NCBI GenBank assembly: GCA_035538795.1 | Contig: DATLJS010000020.1 | Coordinates: forward strand, 62,001-126,000 | Reading direction: 5' to 3' | DNA length: 64,000 nt | From: JAJZGK01 sp035538795 | GTDB lineage: Bacteria > Pseudomonadota > Alphaproteobacteria > Rhodospirillales > Magnetospirillaceae | Part shown: piece by piece, positions 14,080 through 22,937 of the stretch | Numbering within the stretch: position 1 is the first letter of the stretch | Layout of the letters: every line of letters starts with the position of its first letter | Made by a program: the position numbers and the translations under genes | The notes under the pieces: model-generated | Seen by the model: the letters and a program-made list of their open reading frames with translations, nothing else | Told to the model about the DNA's origin: nothing | Databases searched by the model: none

Positions 14080-16476
14080 TCAAGCCTTCCACCGCCGCAA
14101 CAGCAGACTGTTGGACACCACCGAGACGCTGGAAAAGGCCATCGCCGCCCCGGCCAGCATGGGACTGAGCATGCCCAAAGCCGCCAGGGGAATGGCCACC
14201 ACGTTGTAGAAAAAGGCCCAGAACAGGTTCTGACGGATTTTGTTGTAGGTGGCCCGCGACACCGACAAAGCGGCGGGCAGCAGAGCCGGATCGCCGCGCA
14301 TCAGGGTGATGCCGGCAGTGTGCATGGCGACGTCGGTGCCGGTGCCCATGGCGATGCCGATATCGGCGGCGGCCAGGGCCGGAGCGTCGTTGACACCGTC
14401 GCCGACCATGGCGACCACCCGGCCTTCGGCGCGCTGGCGCGTCACCTCGGCGGCCTTGTCCTCGGGCATCAGTTCGGCGCGGAATTCCTCCAGCCCGGCG
14501 TCTTTCGCCACCTTGGCGGCGACGCGGCGGTTGTCGCCGGTCAGCATCACCGAAACCACTCCCAGGCTTTTCAGCCGGGCAATAGCCGGAGACGCCCCCA
14601 GCTTGATGGGATCGGCCATGGCCATGACGCCCAGCAGCCTCGGCCCCTCGGCCAGCCAGATGACGCTCTGCCCTTCGGCTTCCAGTTCGGCGGCCCGTTC
14701 TTCGTGGCTCAGAACGTCGATGCCGCTCTGACGCATCAGGCGGCGGCTGCCGATCAGCAGGGTGCGCCCGTCCACCACGGCTTCCAGTCCCAGGCCGGTC
14801 AAAGCCCTGAAGTTTTGCGGCGGCGACGGCTCGATGCCCTCGGCCCGGGCCTTGGCCAGCACCGCGCGGGCCAGCGGATGCTCGGACCCGGCCTGGGCGG
14901 CGGCGGCCAGCTGCAACAGCCGGTAGGAGTCGCCGTCGGCGGCAGCAATCTCGGTCACTTGGGGATGGCCTTCGGTCAGGGTGCCGGTCTTGTCGAACAG
15001 GATGGCGTTGACTTTATGAGCCAGTTCAAGGGCTTCCGCGTCTTTGATAAGAATGCCGTAACGGGCGGCGACGCCAGTCCCCACCATGATGGCGGTAGGA
15101 GTCGCCAGCCCCAGCGCGCAAGGACAGGCAATCACCAGCACGGCCACCGCCGCCGCGAAAGCCGCCTGGCCATCGCCGGTCAGCAGCATCCAGCCGCCAA
15201 AGGTCAGAACGGCCAGAGCCGCCACCACCGGCACGAAGACGGCGGAAATGCGGTCGACCATGCGCTGAACCGGCGCCTTGCTGGCCTGGGCGCCCTCCAC
15301 CAGTTTGATGATGCGGGCGATGGTCGAACCCGCCCCCACCGCCGTCGCCTTCACCCGCAGCAGACCGTCGGCATTGACCGCGCCCGCCGTCACGGCATCG
15401 CCCGGTCCTTTGGCCACCGGCAGGCTTTCGCCGGTCAGCAGACTTTCGTCCATGGCGCTGTCGCCGTCGACCACCAGACCGTCCACCGCCGCCCGCTCAC
15501 CGGGACGTATCACCACGATTTCGCCCAAGGCCACGGAATCGGCGGGAATATCCACCAGCCGCCCCTCGCGCTCCACATGAGCGATGTCGGGACGCAACTG
15601 CATCAGGGCGCGGATGGCCGAAGCGGCGCCGCGCTTGGCCCGCGCCTCTAGCCATTTGCCCAGCAGCACCAAAGTGATGACCACCGTCGAGGCTTCGAAA
15701 TAAAGCGGCTCGTGTCCGTGGCCGGTCAGCACCGTCCAGGCCGACAGGCCGAAGGCCGAAGTGGTGCCCAGCACCACCAGCACATCCATATTGCCCGCCC
15801 CGCCGCGCAAAGACTTGAAAGCGCCTTCGTAAAAACGCCAGCCGATGACGAACTGCACCGGCAGCGCCAGCAGCAACTGCTGCCAGCCCGGCAGCATCCA
15901 ATCAACGCCCGCCAGCTCCAGCACCATCTGCGCCACCAGAGGCAGGGTCAGCAGGGCCGAAGCCGCCACCAGAAGCAATCCCAGACGGGCCGCCTTGCGG
16001 ACTTTCTCCCCGTCGTCGGGAGCCGCGCCGTCGACGATCGGCGAAGCGCCGAAACCGGCCCTCTCCACCGCCTCCACCAGGGCCGAGACGGTGACCGCGC
16101 CGGCCAGCGCCACGACATGGGCTTTTTCCGTGGCAAGGTTCACCGAAGCCTCCTCGACCCCGGCGACCTTGCGCAGCACCTTTTCCAGCCGCGTCGAGCA
16201 GGCGGCGCAGGTCATGCCGGTAATGGCTAGGTCGAATTCCCGGGACGGCACCTTGAATCCCGCCCCGGCAATGGCCTGAGCCAGGGACTGGGCCGAGGCC
16301 TGGGCCGGATCGAAGGCGACCGACGCCTTTTCGGTCGCCAGATTGACGGAAGCCGAGATCACGCCGGGCTGCTTCGACAGCACCTTCTCCAACCGGGTGG
16401 AACAGGCGGCGCAGGTCATGCCTTCGACCGGCAGATCAATCTGCCCGGCGGCGGCGAGAGGGGATTGAGCATTCAT
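14080..16476 (-). CDS. copA: Cu(I)-exporting P1B-type ATPase CopA
   Basis: 798 residues. Two N-terminal metal domains each carry GMTCAACSTRLEKVL (about residues 19 and 86). Then come the membrane helices, the transport motif CPC (VIACPCALGLATPTAIM), the phosphorylation site DKTGTLTEG, the HP locus SEHPLARAV and the hinge GDGVNDAPALAAADIGIAMGTGTDVA. This is the full set for a Cu+ (or Ag+) efflux pump of the inner membrane. First gene of copA-deacetylase-copZ. No CueR or CsoR gene is nearby, so regulation is not visible here. Confidence 0.96.
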   Translation of the reverse strand: MNAQSPLAAAGQIDLPVEGMTCAACSTRLEKVLSKQPGVISASVNLATEKASVAFDPAQASAQSLAQAIAGAGFKVPSREFDLAITGMTCAACSTRLEKVLRKVAGVEEASVNLATEKAHVVALAGAVTVSALVEAVERAGFGASPIVDGAAPDDGEKVRKAARLGLLLVAASALLTLPLVAQMVLELAGVDWMLPGWQQLLLALPVQFVIGWRFYEGAFKSLRGGAGNMDVLVVLGTTSAFGLSAWTVLTGHGHEPLYFEASTVVITLVLLGKWLEARAKRGAASAIRALMQLRPDIAHVEREGRLVDIPADSVALGEIVVIRPGERAAVDGLVVDGDSAMDESLLTGESLPVAKGPGDAVTAGAVNADGLLRVKATAVGAGSTIARIIKLVEGAQASKAPVQRMVDRISAVFVPVVAALAVLTFGGWMLLTGDGQAAFAAAVAVLVIACPCALGLATPTAIMVGTGVAARYGILIKDAEALELAHKVNAILFDKTGTLTEGHPQVTEIAAADGDSYRLLQLAAAAQAGSEHPLARAVLAKARAEGIEPSPPQNFRALTGLGLEAVVDGRTLLIGSRRLMRQSGIDVLSHEERAAELEAEGQSVIWLAEGPRLLGVMAMADPIKLGASPAIARLKSLGVVSVMLTGDNRRVAAKVAKDAGLEEFRAELMPEDKAAEVTRQRAEGRVVAMVGDGVNDAPALAAADIGIAMGTGTDVAMHTAGITLMRGDPALLPAALSVSRATYNKIRQNLFWAFFYNVVAIPLAALGMLSPMLAGAAMAFSSVSVVSNSLLLRRWKA

Positions 16477-16611
16477 GGCCCAAAGGATGTGGGGTTAAAT
16501 CGCCCTGGGTCAATGAGAACGCTCAAGAGTCTGCGCAATCCCCCCTTCTCCTTGACGCCCATCCCCACAGACACCATAGTTTCCGCCCATTTTTTCCCGA
16601 ACGAGTTTGCC

Positions 16612-17907
16612 ATGACCGCCCATGACCCCGATTTTATGCCCGCGCGTCCCCTGAACCGTCAGGACGTCAAGACGCTGCTGCTGGCGTCGCTGGGAGGGGC
16701 GCTGGAATTCTACGACTTCGTGATCTTCGTCTATTTCACCGTGGTCATCAGCAAGCTGTTCTTTCCCGCCGACATGCCGGACTGGCTGAGCCAGCTGCAA
16801 TCCTTCGGCATCTTCGCCGCCGGTTATCTGGCCCGTCCGCTGGGCGGCATCGTCATGGCCCATTTCGGCGACATGATGGGGCGCAAGCGAATGTTCACCC
16901 TGAGCGTCTTCCTGATGGCCATTCCCACCCTGCTGGTGGGCCTGCTGCCGACCTATGAGACGCTGGGCTACGGCGCGCCGCTGCTGTTGCTGGCCATGCG
17001 CATCCTGCAAGGCGCCGCCATCGGCGGCGAAGTACCGGGCGCCTGGGTGTTCGTGTCCGAGCACGTGCCCTACAAGCATGTCGGCATGGCCTGCGGCATG
17101 CTGACCGGCGGCCTGACCTCGGGCATCTTGTTGGGCTCGCTGGCGGCCACCGCCGTCACCGTCAATTTCAGTCCCGCCGAAATTCACGACTTCGCCTGGC
17201 GCATTCCCTTCCTGCTGGGCGGACTGCTGGGGCTGCTGGCGGTTTATCTGCGCAGCTACCTGCGGGAAACCCCGGTGTTCGAGGAAATCAGCCGCATGGC
17301 CAAGCTGGCCGAGGGACTGCCGGTGGGAACCGTTCTGCGCCAGCATAAAAGCGCGGTGACGATGTCGGTGATCATCACCTGGATGCTGACCGCCGCCATC
17401 GTCGTGATGATCCTGATGACCCCGACCCTGCTGACCAAGCTGTACGGCATTCCCCAGCCCAAGGTGTTGCAGGCCAACAGCCTGGCGACCTTGGGCCTGT
17501 CGGTCTCGTGCCTGCTGGTGGGCATGGCCTCCGACCGTTTCGGCCCGGCCAAGGTGCTGCTGGTGGGCGCCGCCGGGCTGGCCGCCTCGGCCTTGGGGCT
17601 TTACGCCGCCGCCGCCTCCAGCCCCGATCTGATTCTGCCGCTTTACGGCATCACCGGATTCTGCGTCGGCCTGATCGCCGTGGTGCCGGTGGTGATGGTG
17701 CGCGCCTTCCCGGCCCAGGTGCGGTTTTCCGGCATTTCGCTGTCCTACAACCTGTCCTACGCCGTGTTCGGCGGCATCACTCCGCTGGTGGTGCCGCTGA
17801 TGAACCAGATCAGCCCGTTGGCCCCGCCGCTTTACGTGGTCATCGCCCTGGCCGCCGGAACCCTGGTGGTGGCGGGCTGGAGCAGGCGCGGCGAACCCGA
17901 GGAATGA
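16612..17907 (+). CDS. MFS transporter, MHS (metabolite:H+ symporter) type
   Basis: 431 residues with 12 predicted membrane helices. The N terminus ASLGGALEFYDFVIFVYFT and the loop LARPLGGIVMAHFGDMMGRKRMFTLSVFLMAIPTLLVGLLPTYETLG are typical of the ProP/KgtP/ShiA subfamily, which brings in organic acids, osmolytes or shikimate with protons. The substrate cannot be told. The ATG at 16612 matches the family N terminus; upstream in-frame starts would run over the copA promoter region. Located between the divergent copA and trpG, 81 bases before the latter. Confidence 0.88.
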   Translation: MTAHDPDFMPARPLNRQDVKTLLLASLGGALEFYDFVIFVYFTVVISKLFFPADMPDWLSQLQSFGIFAAGYLARPLGGIVMAHFGDMMGRKRMFTLSVFLMAIPTLLVGLLPTYETLGYGAPLLLLAMRILQGAAIGGEVPGAWVFVSEHVPYKHVGMACGMLTGGLTSGILLGSLAATAVTVNFSPAEIHDFAWRIPFLLGGLLGLLAVYLRSYLRETPVFEEISRMAKLAEGLPVGTVLRQHKSAVTMSVIITWMLTAAIVVMILMTPTLLTKLYGIPQPKVLQANSLATLGLSVSCLLVGMASDRFGPAKVLLVGAAGLAASALGLYAAAASSPDLILPLYGITGFCVGLIAVVPVVMVRAFPAQVRFSGISLSYNLSYAVFGGITPLVVPLMNQISPLAPPLYVVIALAAGTLVVAGWSRRGEPEE

Positions 17908-17988
17908 TTTGACGCGGCCCCGCGGCCAAGAGCATTCTGAGGCCGTTGTTTTCAAGGCTTTTCCCAGGCACTTCTCAGGTCCGGCACC

Positions 17989-18579
17989 ATGGCTTTTCTG
18001 CTTATCGACAACTACGACAGCTTCACCTACAACCTCGTCCATTATCTGGGCGAACTGGGAGCCGACGTGCGGGTGTTCCGCAACGACGCCCTGACGGTCG
18101 AGCAGGCGCTGGCCATGGCTCCCGAGGGCATCGTGCTGTCGCCCGGCCCCTGCGATCCCGACAAGGCCGGAATCTGTCTGGAACTGATCCTCAAGGCGGC
18201 GGGCAAGGTGCCGCTGCTAGGCGTTTGTCTGGGCCATCAGGCCATCGGCCAGGCGTTCGGCGGCGACGTGGTGCGGGCACCGACGCCGATCCATGGCAAG
18301 ACCTGGGAAATGCACCATGTCGCCAGGGGGCTGTTCGCCGGCATTCCCACCCCCTTCCGCGCCACCCGCTACCATTCGCTGGTGGTCGACCGCGCCACCC
18401 TGCCCGACTGCCTGGAAGCCACCGCCTGGACCGAGGACGGCCTGATCATGGCCTTGCAGCACAAGACCATGAACATCCACGGCGTGCAGTTCCATCCGGA
18501 AAGCATCGCCTCGGAACACGGCCACAAGATGCTGAGCAACTTCCTGACTATGGCCCGCGCCGAGCGGAACGCCGCCTGA
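17989..18579 (+). CDS. trpG: Anthranilate synthase component II (glutamine amidotransferase)
   Basis: 196-residue class I amidotransferase giving ammonia to TrpE. The oxyanion segment SPGPCDPDKAG, nucleophile Cys80 (LLGVCLGHQAIG) and the His-Glu pair in VQFHPES are present. TrpE is not in the window, so the partner is elsewhere. The same subunit may also serve 4-amino-4-deoxychorismate synthase, as in many bacteria. The stop overlaps the trpD start (TGATG). No leader peptide with Trp codons is visible in the 81 bases upstream. Confidence 0.96.
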   Translation: MAFLLIDNYDSFTYNLVHYLGELGADVRVFRNDALTVEQALAMAPEGIVLSPGPCDPDKAGICLELILKAAGKVPLLGVCLGHQAIGQAFGGDVVRAPTPIHGKTWEMHHVARGLFAGIPTPFRATRYHSLVVDRATLPDCLEATAWTEDGLIMALQHKTMNIHGVQFHPESIASEHGHKMLSNFLTMARAERNAA

Positions 18580-19613
18580 TGACCGCTGTGCCCGCGATGA
18601 AAAGCTTCCTGGCCCGCGTCGGCGCCGGGGAAAGCCTGACCGAGGACGAGGCCAGCGAAGTCTTCGACGTCATCATGTCGGGCGACGCCACTCCGGCCCA
18701 GATCGGCGGTTTCCTGATGGCCTTGCGCGTGCGCGGCGAAACCGTGGCCGAGATCGCCGGCGCCGCCCGCGTCATGCGCGCCAAGGCCGCCTCGATCGAA
18801 GCTCCGGCCGGCGCCATCGACACTTGCGGCACCGGCGGCGACGCTTCCGGCACCTACAATATCTCGACCGCCGCCGCCTTCGTCGCCGCCGCCTGCGGCG
18901 TGCCGGTGGCCAAGCACGGCAACCGCGCCCTGTCGTCCAAATCCGGCTCCGCCGACGTTCTGGCCGCCCTGGGCGTCAAGATCGACGCCGACACCGCCTT
19001 AGTAAAGAAAGCGCTGTGGGAGATCGGCATCGGCTTTCTGATGGCGCCGCGCCATCATTCCGCCATGCGCCATGTGGCCGGTCCCCGCGTCGAGCTGGGC
19101 ACCCGGACCATCTTCAATCTGCTGGGGCCGCTGGCCAATCCCGCCGGCACCAGACGCCAGGTGATGGGCGTGTTCTCGGCCCAATGGCTGGAGCCGCTGG
19201 CCGAGGTTCTGGGCCGTCTGGGGGCCGAACGCGCCTGGGTAGTGCATGGTTCCGACGGCCTGGACGAACTGACCACCACCGGCGTCAGCCATGTCGCCGA
19301 ATGGAAAAACGGCAAGGTTCACCGCTTCGACGTCGCGCCGGAAGACGTGGGGCTGCCCCGCGTCGACGCAACCGCCCTGAAGGGAGGCGACGCCGAGGAA
19401 AACGCCGCCGCCATGCTGCGCCTGCTGTCCGGGGAAAAGAGCGCCTATCGCGACATCGTGCTGCTGAACGCCGCCGCCGCCCTGGTGGTCGCCGATAAAG
19501 CAGCCGACCTGCAAGACGGCGTCGCCCTGGCCGCCGCCGCCATCGACGACGGCCGCGCCCAGACGCTGCTGGAACGATTGATCTACATCACCAATCAGGA
19601 AGTGCCCGCCTGA
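18579..19613 (+). CDS. trpD: Anthranilate phosphoribosyltransferase
   Basis: 344 residues. Transfers the phosphoribosyl group of PRPP to anthranilate. Signature segments are DTCGTGGDASGTYNISTAAAFVAAACGVPVAKHGNRALSSKSGSADVL in the N-terminal half and GPLANPAGTRRQVMGVFS plus VVHGSDGLDELT later. The ATG overlaps the trpG stop by one base, giving tight coupling. trpC follows after two bases. Confidence 0.97.
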   Translation: MTAVPAMKSFLARVGAGESLTEDEASEVFDVIMSGDATPAQIGGFLMALRVRGETVAEIAGAARVMRAKAASIEAPAGAIDTCGTGGDASGTYNISTAAAFVAAACGVPVAKHGNRALSSKSGSADVLAALGVKIDADTALVKKALWEIGIGFLMAPRHHSAMRHVAGPRVELGTRTIFNLLGPLANPAGTRRQVMGVFSAQWLEPLAEVLGRLGAERAWVVHGSDGLDELTTTGVSHVAEWKNGKVHRFDVAPEDVGLPRVDATALKGGDAEENAAAMLRLLSGEKSAYRDIVLLNAAAALVVADKAADLQDGVALAAAAIDDGRAQTLLERLIYITNQEVPA

Positions 19614-19615
19614 CC

Positions 19616-20413
19616 ATGAGCGACATCCTCGCCAAGATCTGCGACGACAAGCGCCGTCACGTCGCCGCCGCCAAGCAGGCCAAAAGCCTGGATTCTCTCG
19701 CCGCCGCCGCCAAGGCTCAGGAGCCGCCGCGCGGCTTCGCCAAGGCGCTGTCGGCCAAGGTCGACGCCGGGCTTTACGGCCTGATCGCCGAGATCAAGAA
19801 GGCTTCTCCGTCCGCCGGTCTGATCCGTCCCGATTTCGATCCGCCGACCCTGGCCAAGGCCTATGCCGAGGCCGGCGCCGCCTGTCTATCGGTGCTGACT
19901 GACGCGCCCTATTTTCAGGGCGACGACGCGTTCGTCGCCCAGGTCCGCGCGTCGGTGGCATTGCCGGTTCTGCGCAAGGATTTCATGGTCGATCCTTGGC
20001 AGATTCTGGAAAGCCGCGCCCTTGGGGCCGACTGCATCCTGGTGATCATGGCCGCGCTGTCCGACGCCCAGGCCGGTGAAATCGAAAGCGCCGCCCACGC
20101 CCTGGGCATGGACGTGCTGATCGAAGTCCATGACGAAAGCGAATTCGACCGCGCCTTGGCGCTGAAATCGCCGCTGATCGGCGTCAATAACCGCAATCTG
20201 AAGACCATGACCACCGATATCGCCACCACCGAGCGGCTGGCCGCCAGGCTGCCGCCGGGTCGGGTGCTGGTGGCCGAAAGCGGCCTGCGCACGCCCGCCG
20301 ATCTGGCCCGCATGGCCGCTTGCGGCGCGCGCCGCTTCCTGATCGGCGAATCGCTGATGCGCCAGCCCGATCTGGCGGCGGCGACCCGCGCCCTTTTGGC
20401 CGACCCGGTGTAA
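19616..20413 (+). CDS. trpC: Indole-3-glycerol phosphate synthase
   Basis: 265-residue (beta/alpha)8 enzyme closing the indole ring. Family segments: LIAEIKKASPSAGLIRPDFDP (catalytic Lys near residue 55), LSVLTDAPYFQGDDAFV, LRKDFMVDPWQILESRALGADCILVI, VHDESEFDRAL, IGVNNRNLKTM and LVAESGLRTPADLARM. Stand-alone, not fused to TrpF. Part of trpG-trpD-trpC-moaC, the usual alphaproteobacterial order. Confidence 0.97.
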   Translation: MSDILAKICDDKRRHVAAAKQAKSLDSLAAAAKAQEPPRGFAKALSAKVDAGLYGLIAEIKKASPSAGLIRPDFDPPTLAKAYAEAGAACLSVLTDAPYFQGDDAFVAQVRASVALPVLRKDFMVDPWQILESRALGADCILVIMAALSDAQAGEIESAAHALGMDVLIEVHDESEFDRALALKSPLIGVNNRNLKTMTTDIATTERLAARLPPGRVLVAESGLRTPADLARMAACGARRFLIGESLMRQPDLAAATRALLADPV

Positions 20414-20417
20414 TCCC

Positions 20418-20894
20418 ATGCCGGGCTTCACCCATTTCGACGAACAGGGAAATGCGGTGATGGTGGATGTCGGCGGCAAAACCGTCACCGAACGCTCCGC
20501 CACCGCCAAAGGCTCCGTGCTGGTCGCCCCCGAGACCATGGCCCTGATCCAGGCCGGCGGCTTCAAAAAAGGCGACGTGCTGGCCGTGGCGCAACTGGCC
20601 GGCATCATGGGGGCCAAACGCACTCCGGACCTGATCCCGCTCTGCCATCCCCTGGCCCTGACCTCGGTGAAGGTCGATCTGACCCTGGACCCCGCCCGCA
20701 ACGCCGTGGATATTGCCGCCACCTGCAAGCTGTCCGGCAAAACCGGCGTCGAAATGGAGGCACTGACCGCCGTTTCGGTGGCGGCGCTGACCGTCTACGA
20801 CATGTGCAAGGCCGCTGACAAAGGCATGCGCATCACCGATATCCGCCTGACCCACAAGGACGGCGGCAAGTCCGGAACCTTCACAGCCGAGTAA
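20418..20894 (+). CDS. moaC: Cyclic pyranopterin monophosphate synthase MoaC
   Basis: 158 residues; converts the MoaA product to cyclic pyranopterin monophosphate in molybdenum cofactor synthesis. Recognised by VDVGGKTVTERSATAKG, GVLAVAQ-type segment GDVLAVAQLAGIMGAKRTPDLIPLCHPLALT and TGVEMEALTAVSVAALTVYDMCKAADK, with the catalytic Lys in KAADKGM. Starts four bases after trpC. A Moco enzyme candidate (sulfite-oxidase-like) lies at 48.4-49.0 kb. Confidence 0.97.
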   Translation: MPGFTHFDEQGNAVMVDVGGKTVTERSATAKGSVLVAPETMALIQAGGFKKGDVLAVAQLAGIMGAKRTPDLIPLCHPLALTSVKVDLTLDPARNAVDIAATCKLSGKTGVEMEALTAVSVAALTVYDMCKAADKGMRITDIRLTHKDGGKSGTFTAE

Positions 20895-20899
20895 GGCCC

Positions 20900-21898
20900 A
20901 TGCACAGCGTCGCCGTCGTTCTGCCCACCACCTTGCGGCCCACCCTGCTGCGGGCGGCGCGTTCGGTCTTCGCCCAGAAAGACGTCGCCTCGGTCCAGCT
21001 GCTGATCGGCGTCGACACGACCGGCGGCGATCCCGCCATGCTGGAGCAATTGCGCCGGGAATGCCCGCAGCACGTCGTCCTGACGGTTCTCGATCTCGGC
21101 TATTCCACCTCGACCCGACACGGCGGCTTCTATCCCAACCATTACAGCGGCGCCCTGCGCACCATTCTCAGCTATGCCGCCAACGCCCCCTACGTGGCCT
21201 ATCTGGACGACGACGACTGGTGGGCCCACGATCATCTGTGCAGCCTGCTGGACATGATCGCAGGCCGGGACTGGGCCTTTTCCTACCGCTGGATCGTCGA
21301 CCGGGAAACCGGCTGGCCGATCTGCCGCGACGAATGGGATTCCGTCGGGCCGGGACGCGGCATCAATCAGGCGCGCTATGGCGGCTTCTGCTGCCCCAGC
21401 ACCCTGATGCTGAGCAAGCAGACCTGCCACTTCGTCTTTCCCCATTGGTCGCTGGCCGCCTTTTCCAACGGCACCGGCGAGGACCGGCTGGTCTTTGACG
21501 AACTGATCAAAAGCGCTAATTGGGCATCGACCGGGCGACACAGCTGCTTCTACGAGATGTCGGCGGAAGGCCAGAGCCATCCCCACCATGCGCCAGAATT
21601 CGCCGCCCGCTCCATCCGCTGGAACCTGGAACGGGATCTGATCCCCGACATCCGCCGCCACTTCGGCGCCGCCCAAAGCGCCTTGGCCGCCGGAGAACTT
21701 GCCGCCGCCACCCAGTCCTGCCGGGCCGCCCTGGCCTTGCAGCCCCATCACGGGGAAAGCCTGCTGTGCCTGGCCTTAACACAGTGGGCCGCCGGCCGCA
21801 TGACCGAAGCCGGGGAACTGCTGGGCCATGCCCTGGAGGTCGCCTGCGACAACCCCGCCGTGGCCGAAAGTTGGGAAAAGTTCTCCGCCCTTTCCTAG
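20900..21898 (+). CDS. Family-2-like glycosyltransferase with C-terminal TPR-like helices
   Basis: 332 residues. An N-terminal GT-A fold shows SVAVVLPTTLRPTLLRAARSVFAQ and the acidic nucleotide-sugar/metal motif YVAYLDDDDWWAHDHL near residue 105. After about residue 255 there are two TPR-like helical pairs (SALAAGELAAATQSCRAALALQPHHGESLLCLALTQWAAGRMTEAGELL). Donor and acceptor are unknown. It starts five bases after moaC and so is part of the trp/moaC transcript, sitting where many relatives have moeA. It resembles the glycan-related TPR proteins elsewhere in this window. Confidence 0.72.
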   Translation: MHSVAVVLPTTLRPTLLRAARSVFAQKDVASVQLLIGVDTTGGDPAMLEQLRRECPQHVVLTVLDLGYSTSTRHGGFYPNHYSGALRTILSYAANAPYVAYLDDDDWWAHDHLCSLLDMIAGRDWAFSYRWIVDRETGWPICRDEWDSVGPGRGINQARYGGFCCPSTLMLSKQTCHFVFPHWSLAAFSNGTGEDRLVFDELIKSANWASTGRHSCFYEMSAEGQSHPHHAPEFAARSIRWNLERDLIPDIRRHFGAAQSALAAGELAAATQSCRAALALQPHHGESLLCLALTQWAAGRMTEAGELLGHALEVACDNPAVAESWEKFSALS

Positions 21899-21936
21899 GT
21901 CATACCATGATAAACGCCCAGTTGATGATTCCCCCC

Positions 21937-21965
21937 TTGACGGGCGTCCGGAACCAAACTAGAAC
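21937..21965 (+). promoter_or_regulatory. lexA promoter with overlapping SOS box
   Basis: TTGACG (21937-21942), 17-base spacer, TAGAAC (21960-21965). The LexA operator GAAC-CAAACTA-GAAC spans 21951-21965 and covers the -10 hexamer. GAAC-N7-GAAC (GTTC-N7-GTTC on the other strand) is the established alphaproteobacterial SOS box, so lexA should repress itself. Confidence 0.85.
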
Positions 21966-22024
21966 AAGTGGAGTTGTTGCGGGTTTGTTCCATATCTTGT
22001 GGCGATTTCCCGGTGGAGGGCGAG

Positions 22025-22744
22025 ATGCTGACACGCAAGCAGTATGAACTGCTGATTTTCATCGACCAGCGGCTAAAAGGCAGCGGCGTGTCCCCCTCGT
22101 TCGACGAAATGAAGGAAGCCCTGGACCTGAAGTCCAAATCGGGCATTCACCGCCTGATCACCGGACTAGAGGAACGCGGCTTCATCCGCCGCCTGCCCCA
22201 TCGCGCCCGGGCCCTGGAGGTGCTGAAGCTTCCGGAAAACATGTCTCCCGAGAATTTCGTTGCCGAAAGCGACGACGTTCAGGATCAGGGCAAGTTCGCC
22301 CCCAACGTCATCCGCGGCGATTTCAAAGGCGCCTTGCCGGGCGCGCCGGTGGCTAATCCGGCCGACGCCCACGAATTGCCCCTGTGGGGCAAAATTGCCG
22401 CCGGCACGCCCATCGAAGCCCTGCGCGGCCCGGAAACCGTATCCGTTCCCGCCTCGATGCTGGGGCGCGGCGACCATTACGCCCTGACGGTTGAAGGCGA
22501 TTCCATGATCGAGGCCGGCATCCTCGACGGCGACACCGTCATCCTGAAAAACTGCAATACCGCCGAAAACGGCGACATCATCGTCGCCCTGGTGGACGAC
22601 AACGAAGCCACCTTGAAGCGTTTCCGCCGCAAGGGCGCCTCCATCGCCCTGGAACCCGCCAACCAGAAATACGAAACCCGCATCTTCGGTCCCGACCGCG
22701 TCAAGGTGCAGGGCCGTCTGGTGGGATTGCTGCGCAATTACTAA
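22025..22744 (+). CDS. lexA: LexA repressor
   Basis: 239 residues. A winged helix DNA-binding domain (about 1-65; MLTRKQYELLIFIDQRLKGSGVSPSFDEMK) is followed by a linker longer than in E. coli, typical of alphaproteobacteria, and the S24 autoprotease domain. The self-cleavage bond is Ala126-Gly127 (KIAAGTP), the serine is Ser160 (VEGDSMIEAGILDGD) and the lysine Lys198 (ATLKRF). The ATG at 22025 has a GGAGGG site nearby. It has its own SOS-controlled promoter and a strong terminator. Confidence 0.97.
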   Translation: MLTRKQYELLIFIDQRLKGSGVSPSFDEMKEALDLKSKSGIHRLITGLEERGFIRRLPHRARALEVLKLPENMSPENFVAESDDVQDQGKFAPNVIRGDFKGALPGAPVANPADAHELPLWGKIAAGTPIEALRGPETVSVPASMLGRGDHYALTVEGDSMIEAGILDGDTVILKNCNTAENGDIIVALVDDNEATLKRFRRKGASIALEPANQKYETRIFGPDRVKVQGRLVGLLRNY

Positions 22745-22767
22745 CCCTTCCTTTTAGCGAAGACACG

Positions 22768-22806
22768 ACAAGGCGCGACGGGAAAGCCGTCGCGCCTTGT
22801 TTATTG
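22768..22806 (+). terminator. Terminator after lexA
   Basis: Perfect 14-base stem ACAAGGCGCGACGG (22768-22781) / CCGTCGCGCCTTGT (22787-22800) with a five-base loop, then TTATT. Confidence 0.9.
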
Positions 22807-22937
22807 CGCCAGTTCGAATGAGTGAGCCACACTCGACCGGCCCACGGGCGATGGGCCGCCGGACGGAAATCGCTTCTGCGCGAACGCCGGACGGGCTTGA
22901 AGCTATGCCGCCCCGGCTTGTCGGAATGAAAAACGGC

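Noticed and set aside
13075..15651. 858-codon plus-strand frame opposite copA and the deacetylase
   Set aside because: Antisense of clear copA and deacetylase frames; its translation is low complexity (His, Gly, Gln, Arg rich) with no family pattern, typical of a high-GC shadow.
22838..22858. Hairpin CGGCCCA/TGGGCCG after lexA as a terminator
   Set aside because: No T-run on either strand, and the strong lexA terminator is already upstream.
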